Below, in pieces: positions 1 through 7,155 of a stretch of 12,207 nucleotides of DNA. Below the pieces are notes generated by a model, which was given only the letters and a program-made list of their open reading frames with translations, searched no databases and had not been told where the DNA came from. This DNA is from Bacteroidia bacterium (lineage in GTDB: Bacteria > Bacteroidota > Bacteroidia > JABEUT01). Position 1 is the stretch's first letter, and the number at the start of each line of letters is the position of its first letter. The translations under genes were made by a program, and so were the position numbers. The stretch is from NCBI GenBank assembly GCA_013044305.1, contig JABEUT010000006.1:1-12207 (forward strand), written 5' to 3'.

Positions 1-77
1 AGGCAATGAAAGGTCATATAATTACAGAAGCCGGATTAATGGGGCTTTATAAAAGAAAATTAAAGAACATAAAATGA
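1..77 (+). CDS. Probable 3' end of an upstream gene (partial)
   Basis: Reading from base 3, an open frame crosses the left edge and stops at TGA 75-77, giving a 24-residue tail that ends in GLYKRKLKNIK. The basic, helix-like ending is plausible for a real C-terminus, and the 64-base gap to the next gene on the same strand fits normal spacing. The piece is too short to assign a family. A competing frame (from base 2) also stays open until a TAA near base 50, so the choice of frame is an inference from composition only. Confidence 0.35.
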   Translation, partial: AMKGHIITEAGLMGLYKRKLKNIK

Positions 78-99
78 GAGTCGGAAAGATTAGGGGTGT

Positions 100-133
100 T
101 TTGTAATTAAAGCCGTATTTTTTTGTTACTTTG
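100..133 (+). promoter_or_regulatory. Candidate Bacteroidota promoter of the TPR-phosphatase gene
   Basis: TTTG at 100-103 and TTACTTTG at 126-133 resemble the phylum's -33 (TTG) and -7 (TAnnTTTG) elements, separated by 22 bases. The -7 element departs from consensus at its second base. Only eight bases separate it from the ATG at 142, so a transcript started here would be leaderless or nearly so. A second partial match, GTAGTTTG at 133-140, lies even closer. Confidence 0.35.
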
Positions 134-141
134 TAGTTTGA

Positions 142-2901
142 ATGCACTCCTTCCTTAAATATATTTGCATAGCACTGTTCATTCCGCTTTTTCTGTCATG
201 TACCAAGACCGCACATGAGAAAAAGATAAGAGACATCTCCGCACTGTCCTTTAAATGGAGTGCCAAGGTGGACAGCCTGCTGCACGACACATCCAAAACA
301 AGACGCTTTGTTAAGATCCTGAAGTTAAAAATACTGCAATCGGGTTCCGATACCGATGCTATTAACAATTTGAATCAGCTTGCCTCAAAATCAGGCTTTC
401 AGGCTATTTATTTTGCAGACGAAGCGCGTAAACAATCTCAAAAAATCGGTTATACCTATGGCTTAATCAATTCACTTTGCGAAAGGGCGCGCTACTTTAT
501 TGGCCTGGGAAAGGCCGATTCGGGTGAAAGGGATTTGCAGAAAGCTGCCATGGTTGCACAAAAGAGCGGCTCTGAAAGGCTTGTAGCCCAGGAGCTGTAT
601 TGGAAGGGTGAAATATATTTCGACCACTCCGAATTTATAAAGGCAGTGGATATATTAAATGAAGCCGAGAATGCCGCTGATTCTTCAGGATACAAACCGC
701 TTATTGCAGACTGCCTTGCCGCACTCGGCGACGCTTCACGCATGGATTATAATTACTTCGACGCTCTTGGATATTACAACAGGGCTATTCAGGCTGCTAA
801 TGAAATAAACGATTCGGCAAAGGCGGTCAACTGCATATTATCGGTAGGAGAAGTTTACAGCCTCAAAGCCGAATACACCACGGCCCTGTTTTATTATGAC
901 TACTGCCTGAAAATGGTAAAAAATTCTAAAAATAAGGCAAAGGAAGCGTATTGCCTCTATTCCTTCGGACAGGTGTATAAGCAACAATCGGATAACGTTA
1001 AAGCACTTGACTACTTCGGAAGAGCCATTGAAACAGCCATGGAGGTGGATGATCAGAAGGACATAGCCGCCAGCTATTCTGCAATTGCATCCATATATAC
1101 TGCCGAAGCCGAATATGCCAAATCGCTCGAATACTTCAACAAAGCTGTGAAGATTGAAACGGAAATTGATAATAAGGAAGGTTTGGACTATGTATTCCTG
1201 GGAATAGGAGACATATACAGGCAGCAGCGCGATTTTGAGAACGCTGTTAAGTATTACGGTATGGCCATGGATATGGCAAAAGAAGTAGGCAATAAAGGCT
1301 TGTATAATACTGCCATTACCCTGCTCGGTAAGGTGTACGGTGATCAGGGTAATTTTGTTGAGGCCCTGAATTATTATAACAAGGTTATTGGGCTTGCCGA
1401 AGCGATTGAAGACGACGGCAACCTCGGAGACTGCCTGTTCAGTATAGGGCAGGTTTACAGCAAACTTCAATACGACGACGAGGCTTTAGGCTATTTTAGC
1501 CGCGCCCTGGAAATTGGCAACCGCATAAAATCAAAGCATCTTATTGCCTCATGTCTTTGCAGCATAGGCAATATTTATATGAATAAGAATTCTGCCCAGA
1601 AGGCAAAGCAATATGCGGCGCAAAGTTTGGAAGTAGCGAGGGAAAGCGGGGAACCCGTACTGATTCAGAATGCAGCCGGCCTTTATTCGCAGGCAGCCAA
1701 AAATATGGGCGATTTTAAAAACGCCCTTGCCATGCATGAACTATATTCAAAAACAAAGGATAGCGCCACCAATGTGGAAGAGGTAAAAAGGTTCTCAACC
1801 ATGGAATATACAACCAAGGAAGAGCAACTTAAGATGCAAGCCGAAAAAACAAAGGAAATATTTGCCGCCGAACAATCAAAAAATGAAGCGGAACTGAAAA
1901 GACAAAGAACTTTGCGCTACACCTTTACCTTCGGCTTCCTGCTTGTACTTGTTTTCATGGTAGTTATTTTCAGGGCATTGCAACAGAACAAAAGAAAAAC
2001 TCTAATCATCACACAGCAAAAAGAAGAGGTTGAAAAGCAACGTGCCATATCTGAACAGCACAGGGCTCTTGCCGAGGAAAAAAACAAAGAGGTACTGGAT
2101 TCCATCACCTATGCCAAGAGGCTTCAGGATGCCATTTTACCGCCGATCAAACTCATAGAGCAGCTACTACCCGATTCTTTCATCATTTACAAGCCCAAGG
2201 CCATTGTTGCCGGCGATTTCTATTGGCTGGAAAAATGCCAAACCAAGAACAGTGCGGAAGAAGTGATACTTATTGCCGCTGCCGACTGCACAGGACACGG
2301 AGTTCCAGGAGCCATGGTTAGCGTAGTATGCAGCAATGCACTGAACAGGGCTGTTAAAGAATTTCATTTGACGGAGCCGGGTAAAATACTTGATAAAACA
2401 AGAGATCTGGTGCTTGATACCTTCGCCCAGCGGAATGATACCCATTTACAGCAGGCTGCAGGGCACCGAATCGCCGACATAAAGGACGGAATGGATATTT
2501 CGCTGCTGGCTATCAGCAATGACAGGTCGGCAAACGGCTCCATAAAAGTTGAATGGAGCGGTGCCAACAGCCCGTTGTGGTACATACAAGATAATGAAAT
2601 GAAGGTGATAGTTGCCGATAAGCAACCCATAGGAAGGCGTGACAAACTCACGCCGTTTACCACACACACACTATACCTGAACAAGGGAGATACCATTTAC
2701 CTGTTCAGCGACGGGTATGCCGATCAATTCGGAGGCAACGAAGGCAAGAAGTTCAAAAGCAGGCAGCTGCAAGCCAAGCTTAAGGAAATGACTCTTCATA
2801 CCCTGAAAGAACAGGGCGAACAGCTATACCGTATATTTGAAACCTGGAGAGGTTCGCTCGAGCAAGTGGATGACGTACTTATGATTGGTATAAAGGTATA
2901 G
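142..2901 (+). CDS. TPR-repeat, membrane-anchored SpoIIE/PP2C-family serine/threonine phosphatase
   Basis: The 919-residue product has an N-terminal hydrophobic signal ending in FLSC, with Cys20 a plausible lipidation site although Phe at -3 is not ideal. About nine TPRs follow (residues ~150-500). Next come a charged helical stretch (~545-590), one membrane helix (~593-612), a coiled coil (~613-650), the DSITYAKRLQDAILPP segment common before these domains in Bacteroidota, and a C-terminal SpoIIE phosphatase domain (~680-919). Likely metal-binding aspartates are Asp692 (AGDFYW), Asp715 (ADCTGHG), Asp785 (GMDISL), Asp857 (FSDGYAD) and Asp911 (QVDDVLMIG), so the enzyme looks intact. The inferred topology is periplasmic TPRs and a cytoplasmic phosphatase, which would let an outside protein contact control dephosphorylation, classically of an anti-sigma-factor antagonist. 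No kinase or anti-sigma partner is adjacent. The ATG at 142 is chosen because the signal peptide starts there. Confidence 0.93.
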   Translation: MHSFLKYICIALFIPLFLSCTKTAHEKKIRDISALSFKWSAKVDSLLHDTSKTRRFVKILKLKILQSGSDTDAINNLNQLASKSGFQAIYFADEARKQSQKIGYTYGLINSLCERARYFIGLGKADSGERDLQKAAMVAQKSGSERLVAQELYWKGEIYFDHSEFIKAVDILNEAENAADSSGYKPLIADCLAALGDASRMDYNYFDALGYYNRAIQAANEINDSAKAVNCILSVGEVYSLKAEYTTALFYYDYCLKMVKNSKNKAKEAYCLYSFGQVYKQQSDNVKALDYFGRAIETAMEVDDQKDIAASYSAIASIYTAEAEYAKSLEYFNKAVKIETEIDNKEGLDYVFLGIGDIYRQQRDFENAVKYYGMAMDMAKEVGNKGLYNTAITLLGKVYGDQGNFVEALNYYNKVIGLAEAIEDDGNLGDCLFSIGQVYSKLQYDDEALGYFSRALEIGNRIKSKHLIASCLCSIGNIYMNKNSAQKAKQYAAQSLEVARESGEPVLIQNAAGLYSQAAKNMGDFKNALAMHELYSKTKDSATNVEEVKRFSTMEYTTKEEQLKMQAEKTKEIFAAEQSKNEAELKRQRTLRYTFTFGFLLVLVFMVVIFRALQQNKRKTLIITQQKEEVEKQRAISEQHRALAEEKNKEVLDSITYAKRLQDAILPPIKLIEQLLPDSFIIYKPKAIVAGDFYWLEKCQTKNSAEEVILIAAADCTGHGVPGAMVSVVCSNALNRAVKEFHLTEPGKILDKTRDLVLDTFAQRNDTHLQQAAGHRIADIKDGMDISLLAISNDRSANGSIKVEWSGANSPLWYIQDNEMKVIVADKQPIGRRDKLTPFTTHTLYLNKGDTIYLFSDGYADQFGGNEGKKFKSRQLQAKLKEMTLHTLKEQGEQLYRIFETWRGSLEQVDDVLMIGIKV
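589..1641 (+). repeat. Tandem TPR array with a near-fixed 40-residue period
   Basis: The G-x-(V/I)-Y position of helix A recurs at residues 157, 196 (degenerate), 236, 276, 316 (Ala replaces Gly), 356, 396, 436 and 476, followed each time by a helix B ending in aromatic pairs such as YY or YF. After one 39-residue step every interval is 40 residues (120 bases). The period is longer than the canonical 34-residue TPR and matches the extended TPR variants found in sensor and regulatory proteins. Confidence 0.85.
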
Positions 2902-3044
2902 CCCCATCTTCCCCTCCTTGACCTGACTTACAGTTCACCTCGTTTTTCCTTTATTATACAGCCGTATATTCATTTTCTAACAAATGTCTGATAACTTGTG
3001 AGGAAAAAAATATCATCCTCGCGGCCGAACATTTTTATTAGTTT

Positions 3045-3052
3045 TATCTTTA
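3045..3052 (+). promoter_or_regulatory. Candidate -7 element for carA
   Basis: TATCTTTA matches TAnnTTTG at all fixed positions but the last and lies 50 bases before the carA ATG, implying a leader of about 40 bases. No clear TTG is seen at -33. The 201-base gap after the phosphatase gene supports a separate promoter here. Confidence 0.3.
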
Positions 3053-3102
3053 CACCATTTTTAAGATACGATGGTTCTAACCTTTAATCTACTACCCGCT
3101 TA

Positions 3103-4236
3103 ATGGAAAATAATAAAGCAATTCTAGTACTTGAGGACGGAATGGTGTTTCAGGGCCACGCCGCCGGCATGACCGGAACCGCAACGGGTGAACTTTGCTT
3201 TAATACCGGTATGACAGGATATCAGGAGATATTCACAGATCCGAGCTATTACAGTCAAATTTTGGTCGCCACCCATGTACATATAGGCAACTACGGAGTG
3301 GAGGATCATGAATCGGAATCGGCTGGAATAAAGATTGCAGGTTTGGTGTGCCGTAGTTTCAATGAAATACCTTCACGCAAACGCGCCAGCGGCTCACTGA
3401 AGGACTATTTCATTAAGAATAAAATTGTTGCAATTTCAAATATAGATACCCGCGCCCTGGTGCGCCATCTGCGGGATAAAGGTTCTATGAACGGGATTAT
3501 TTCCTCGGAGCTGACCGACATTGCGGAGCTGAAAAAACTATTGAAAAAAGTTCCCTCCATGTCCGGCCTTGAACTATCTTCGAAAGTAACCAGCCACAAT
3601 AGTAAGGAATTCGGAAAACCGGATTCCGAAATAAGGATAGCCCTGATGGATATGGGTTATAAGCGCCACATTGAAGAATGCCTTACCGATCGGGGGTGTC
3701 TTGTAAAGGTGTTTCCGATGAACACCACCTATGCCGAAATGTTGAAATGGAACCCGGGCGGTTTTCTTATATCCAATGGTCCGGGCGACCCTGCTGCAAT
3801 GAAAGCAGAAATACAAGAGGTATCCAAAGTTATTACATCAGGCTTGCCGGTAATGGGTATTTGCCTGGGGCACCAACTCATTGCACTTGCAAACGGAATA
3901 CCCACCTATAAGATGCATACCGGCCACCGCGGCATAAACCACCCTGTAAAAAACCTCGAAACGGGCAGATGTGAAATTACATCGCAGAATCATGGCTTTG
4001 CCGTTAGTGAAAAGGAATTAAAGATGTCGAAGAACACGAGTATAACGCATATTAACCTGAACGACGGCACAATAGAAGGAATACGGCTCACCGATTATCC
4101 GGTATTTGCAGTGCAATACCATCCCGAAGCCGCTCCTGGCCCGTTGGATGCCCGGTATCTATTTGATGATTTTGTTGCTTCTGTAAAAAACCATAAGGTA
4201 AAGAGCACGGACAAACATACCCGCGTATCTACCTGA
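3103..4236 (+). CDS. carA: Carbamoyl-phosphate synthase small (glutaminase) subunit
   Basis: CarA hydrolyses glutamine and passes ammonia to CarB, which makes carbamoyl phosphate for pyrimidine and arginine synthesis in the cytoplasm. The 377 residues match the usual family length. The N-terminal CarA domain shows LVLEDGMVFQG, GMTGYQEIFTDPSY, IDTRALVRHLRDKGSMNG. The C-terminal class I glutamine amidotransferase domain has SNGPGDP, the nucleophile Cys254 in GICLGHQ, the substrate-binding SQNHGFAV, and His340 and Glu342 in QYHPEA, completing the catalytic triad. The last ~15 residues form a polar tail beyond the conserved domain. The downstream neighbour converges from the other strand, so carB must lie elsewhere, which is not unusual in this phylum. 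The start at ATG 3103 places the conserved N-terminal strand right at the beginning. Confidence 0.97.
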   Translation: MENNKAILVLEDGMVFQGHAAGMTGTATGELCFNTGMTGYQEIFTDPSYYSQILVATHVHIGNYGVEDHESESAGIKIAGLVCRSFNEIPSRKRASGSLKDYFIKNKIVAISNIDTRALVRHLRDKGSMNGIISSELTDIAELKKLLKKVPSMSGLELSSKVTSHNSKEFGKPDSEIRIALMDMGYKRHIEECLTDRGCLVKVFPMNTTYAEMLKWNPGGFLISNGPGDPAAMKAEIQEVSKVITSGLPVMGICLGHQLIALANGIPTYKMHTGHRGINHPVKNLETGRCEITSQNHGFAVSEKELKMSKNTSITHINLNDGTIEGIRLTDYPVFAVQYHPEAAPGPLDARYLFDDFVASVKNHKVKSTDKHTRVST

Positions 4237-4299
4237 CAGCTGCAAAGATCCACCCAGCCCCTTCTCCTCTGCCGAAACAGGGAAAAGTAAGCACAGCCA

Positions 4300-4752
4300 T
4301 TATTTTTTCTTCGCAGGCTTACTTTTAGAGGCTGCAGGTTTCTTTTCTTTTGCTGCTGCTGCCTTTTTAGGGGCCGGAGCCTTTTTTTCCTCTGCAGGTT
4401 TTGTCTTTTTCTCGGTAGCTGCCTTTTTCGGTTTTTCAGAACTGGCTTTTACGGGCTTCTTATCGGCTGCCACTTTTTCATGAACCTCTTCAGCAGGTTT
4501 TTGAACCGCTGGGGAAGCAATCCGGGTATTTACCACTTCGGCCGGCGTCTCAACTATTTTTTCAACCAACCTGCCGGGAACAATACCGGTCTGTGCTGCC
4601 ATAAGCTTTTCTTCCACAGCCTTTGGAACCTTTTTATCCTTTTTAACCCTCGGCACAAAAGGAGGTTTTTTATGCTTATTTCTTTTGCGTGTAACTCCGT
4701 AAGAGTGTCTCCATATTTTCCCTTTGCGGGATCTGCTGTCTCCTTTTCCCAT
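4300..4752 (-). CDS. bTHX-like 30S ribosomal protein with long histone H1-like tail
   Basis: Residues 1-25 (MGKGD-x-x-SRKGKIW-x-x-SYG) match the small ribosomal protein bTHX, which in Thermus sits in the head of the 30S subunit. Family members usually have only a few dozen residues, whereas this one has 150. After the bTHX part come a basic stretch (26-46), a mixed segment (47-98) with Val/Glu helices, and a tail (99-150) made almost only of Lys, Ala, Pro, Glu and Ser in KPAEEKK/APAPKK-type units, ending in three lysines. Such tails resemble bacterial H1-like DNA-binding proteins. The single open frame argues against fusion by frameshift. The product may be a ribosomal protein with an RNA-binding extension, or a nucleoid protein that borrowed a bTHX head; I favour the former. 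It converges on carA with a 63-base gap. A TAnnTTTG element lies 19 bases upstream. Confidence 0.8.
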   Translation of the reverse strand: MGKGDSRSRKGKIWRHSYGVTRKRNKHKKPPFVPRVKKDKKVPKAVEEKLMAAQTGIVPGRLVEKIVETPAEVVNTRIASPAVQKPAEEVHEKVAADKKPVKASSEKPKKAATEKKTKPAEEKKAPAPKKAAAAKEKKPAASKSKPAKKK

Positions 4753-4771
4753 TTGTTTTAATTTAAGTGCG

Positions 4772-4779
4772 CAAATGTA
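4772..4779 (-). promoter_or_regulatory. -7 promoter element of the bTHX-like gene
   Basis: Read on the minus strand this is TACATTTG, an exact match to TAnnTTTG, 19 bases upstream of the start codon. The leader would be about a dozen bases and shows no Shine-Dalgarno site, as is usual in this phylum. No convincing -33 TTG is present. Confidence 0.5.
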
Positions 4780-5014
4780 TAAAAATAATTGAGTTCATGG
4801 AATTATGAAAAAATTTGGTAATGGGTCAGTTTGAAATTAATTATCGTAACGAGTTATTATCTTTCAACCCCAAACCATATTTCAATTCATGAATGGTCAG
4901 TAAAAACAGGCCGTCTTAAGTCAAGTATGAAGCGGTAACCAAACAATATACGCTATACTCTGCCAATAATCACATGCCACGCCTATACTTAGGCCGAGTA
5001 TTACGAAACTATTT

Positions 5015-5022
5015 TAAATTTG
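5015..5022 (+). promoter_or_regulatory. -7 promoter element of the channel-like membrane protein gene
   Basis: TAAATTTG is an exact match to TAnnTTTG and lies 34 bases upstream of the ATG at 5057. A TTAGG at about the -33 distance is only a partial match. The AAGGGG at 5031-5036 is too far from the start codon to act as a normal ribosome-binding site. Confidence 0.45.
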
Positions 5023-5056
5023 CCGGTAATAAGGGGTTGTTTATATCCCGACCGCC

Positions 5057-7072
5057 ATGCGCATAAAAATAGCACTCACATTATTGCTCTGTATAGCATT
5101 TGCCATAATACCACGCTTGCAAATACAGAGCCTAAAAAACAAAGCAATCATGCAGGCGCGCGATATGGGCGATACCCTTATTGCCCGTATAAACAATAAA
5201 CTGTATTATACGGTAAAAGCCGATGGCAGCTACCAGGTAACGGATGATTCGGTGGTTTTTCACCCTTACAACCCGTTAGATACCACAGGCGACATTTATT
5301 TGAGATATGTTGCTGAAATCAATGAATTGCTGAAACACCTTCGCCACGGCGACACCATAAATAATTATTTTATGGCCGACATGAAATTTTCTTTCACCGA
5401 TCTTACCGACCTATCCCCTGCTAAACAAAAAAAATCACCCCGCCTGGATGATAAAAGCCGGATTTTGCTTAAGCATGTAAAGGCACAGAAAATAAACGCG
5501 AAAGAGAAGCTTTCCGAAAAACGCTTGAGCGCCCTTTACAGAAAAAGAACGGAAAATGACGTTCCGTTCAGCAAGCCTATCGTGTTCAATAACTGCGTCT
5601 TTGGCCCAATTATCGCCGATACTTCATCCAATATGTATGAAGACGATGCGGGGAAGAAATCAAGACATGAATTTTTGGAAGATGTGATAATGATAAATTG
5701 CACGTTTACAGCCGGAATGGAGATTAGCGACTGCGATTTCAATAAAGATTTTGAACTGGCAGGTCAGTTGCTTAGCCCAAGCCCCTCATTGATTGATAAT
5801 TGCAATTTTCTCGGAATATGTTACCTTTATAGTTCACCCGAACTCGGCAACTGGCAGAGCTATTTCAACTTCAGCCACTGCTCCTTCGCCAATCCTTTTA
5901 TTTTCACGGCAACCAATTCCGATCGCGCTCACTTTACCCTGGAACGGTGCGACATGCATGATATTTTTTCTTTTGGAAGAAGTGTACCCGACTATGCTTT
6001 AAAAAAGTTCAGGCTTACCTATTCTGACAGACATTTTTTTTACCGCCTCGACCAATATGCCGATTGGTACTCGGATTTTCTCCGCAGCAAATACGGCGAT
6101 GTACTTGAAAGCAATAATGATACCATTGAAGATTTTGCGCCCAACGACCGTATAGTCTATAATGTGCTTGTAAAGAACTCAAGAATAAAGGTTCTGGATT
6201 TAGCCAATGCAAACCTTTTCAATTGCAGCTTTGAGAACTTGGTTATAGAACAGGCCGCCGATGTTACAGATTGCAACTTCTCCTATTCAGATGGCTATAA
6301 GGGCAAACTCGCTCTGGAGGACTTGTCGTTCCCGAGGAATGATGCAGTGCTTTATGCAGGTTACAAAACCTTTTCTCCCGAAGCCATGAAGCTTGGTATA
6401 TATCTGGAAAAAATAAAGATACATCCTTATGTACACAACTATTTTGATTCCACTACCGATTTTCTTGAAGATAATTCCAATTTCTACAACTCAATTAAAG
6501 ATTATTGCGCAGCCAAGTTTACCAACGGCGAAACTGTTACCGCCCTGAAGGCGCGTTACGATCATGAAAAAAGCGACTGGGAAAGGGAGTACTATGGTGC
6601 CCACTTAAGGCATAGCGCAGTAGTGGGCTATTTTTTTTCAAGCTTGTTTCACTGGTCGCTGGGCTGGTTTTTAGAAGCAACCGTATCAACGGGGTACAAG
6701 GGCGAAACCAAGTTCTTCCTTTGGGTTGTTATTTTAATTATTGCATTCAGCATAATCTATTACTTCAGGCATCATGATGCGGTAATAGACTACCTCAACT
6801 CAATGTACAACAAGAGTGAAAGCGATCTGGCTCATTATTCCACTATGAAAGTCTATAAATCATTCAATGGCATACGCGATTATATGCGATGCCTGTGGTT
6901 CAGCTGCCTGGTTTTTGTTGACCCGCGCCTGCCGATTACCTTTTTCAACCTGCGAGTAGGGCTGTTCGGCCTGGTGCTTGCCGAATGGCTTTGCGGCCTG
7001 ACGGCCATACTGCTTTTCCTTGTTTTCCTGGCCAGCAATTATCCGTTTATTCACAGTTTGATTGGGATTTAA
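5057..7072 (+). CDS. Pentapeptide-like repeat membrane protein with channel-like C-terminus
   Basis: I do not recognise a named family for the whole 671 residues. A hydrophobic N-terminal segment (5-18) may be a signal or anchor. Residues ~85-165 are charged. Residues ~175-410 contain eight Cys-x-[Phe/Met] units (NCVF, NCTF, DCDF, NCNF, HCSF, RCDM, NCSF, DCNF) spaced along beta-type sequence, as in degenerate pentapeptide repeats, with DLANANLFNC (381-390) the most typical. A charged linker (KARYDHEKSDWEREYYGAH, 498-516) leads to a hydrophobic segment (~521-539), a membrane helix (552-570), a re-entrant-like stretch (611-628) and a final membrane helix (634-658). This order matches proteins in which pentapeptide repeats precede a two-helix potassium-channel module, but the TxGYGD filter is absent, with FVDPRLP in its place. 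Channel activity is therefore doubtful. It ends 83 bases from the convergent epimerase gene. Confidence 0.85.
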   Translation: MRIKIALTLLLCIAFAIIPRLQIQSLKNKAIMQARDMGDTLIARINNKLYYTVKADGSYQVTDDSVVFHPYNPLDTTGDIYLRYVAEINELLKHLRHGDTINNYFMADMKFSFTDLTDLSPAKQKKSPRLDDKSRILLKHVKAQKINAKEKLSEKRLSALYRKRTENDVPFSKPIVFNNCVFGPIIADTSSNMYEDDAGKKSRHEFLEDVIMINCTFTAGMEISDCDFNKDFELAGQLLSPSPSLIDNCNFLGICYLYSSPELGNWQSYFNFSHCSFANPFIFTATNSDRAHFTLERCDMHDIFSFGRSVPDYALKKFRLTYSDRHFFYRLDQYADWYSDFLRSKYGDVLESNNDTIEDFAPNDRIVYNVLVKNSRIKVLDLANANLFNCSFENLVIEQAADVTDCNFSYSDGYKGKLALEDLSFPRNDAVLYAGYKTFSPEAMKLGIYLEKIKIHPYVHNYFDSTTDFLEDNSNFYNSIKDYCAAKFTNGETVTALKARYDHEKSDWEREYYGAHLRHSAVVGYFFSSLFHWSLGWFLEATVSTGYKGETKFFLWVVILIIAFSIIYYFRHHDAVIDYLNSMYNKSESDLAHYSTMKVYKSFNGIRDYMRCLWFSCLVFVDPRLPITFFNLRVGLFGLVLAEWLCGLTAILLFLVFLASNYPFIHSLIGI

Positions 7073-7155
7073 ACGGTAATACTTCAAAACACCCATCCCC
7101 TGTTCTGTCCGAATATGCCAGGGTAATACCTGGATCAAGGTTCGGCAATAATAAT

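Larger units (their letters stand above)
4753..5056. other. Divergent intergenic region (304 bases)
   Basis: It separates the minus-strand bTHX-like gene from the plus-strand channel-like membrane protein gene. It holds one good -7 element facing each gene (4772-4779 minus, 5015-5022 plus). The middle contains a 10-base perfect palindrome, ATTCATGAAT, at 4885-4894, which may be chance. I see no coding frame with sensible composition, no tRNA-like fold and no clear repeat in it. Confidence 0.6.

Noticed and set aside
838..1470. A 210-codon open frame on the minus strand inside the phosphatase gene
   Set aside because: It lies wholly antisense to the TPR repeats, and its Ile/Phe/Val/His-rich sequence follows the 120-base repeat period; it is a shadow of the real gene.
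3000..3020. GAGGA/TCCTC inverted repeat upstream of carA, considered as a pyrimidine attenuator
   Set aside because: It has five base pairs with an 11-base A/T loop, no leader peptide and no T-run, so an attenuation structure is not supported.
4885..4894. Perfect 10-base palindrome ATTCATGAAT as an operator
   Set aside because: It lies far from both -7 elements (more than 100 bases), is AT-rich and occurs once, so chance is a sufficient explanation.
7118..7133. Hairpin CCAGG/CCTGG between the convergent membrane-protein and epimerase genes
   Set aside because: The stem is only five base pairs with a six-base loop and neither strand has a T-run after it, so it is too weak to call a terminator.
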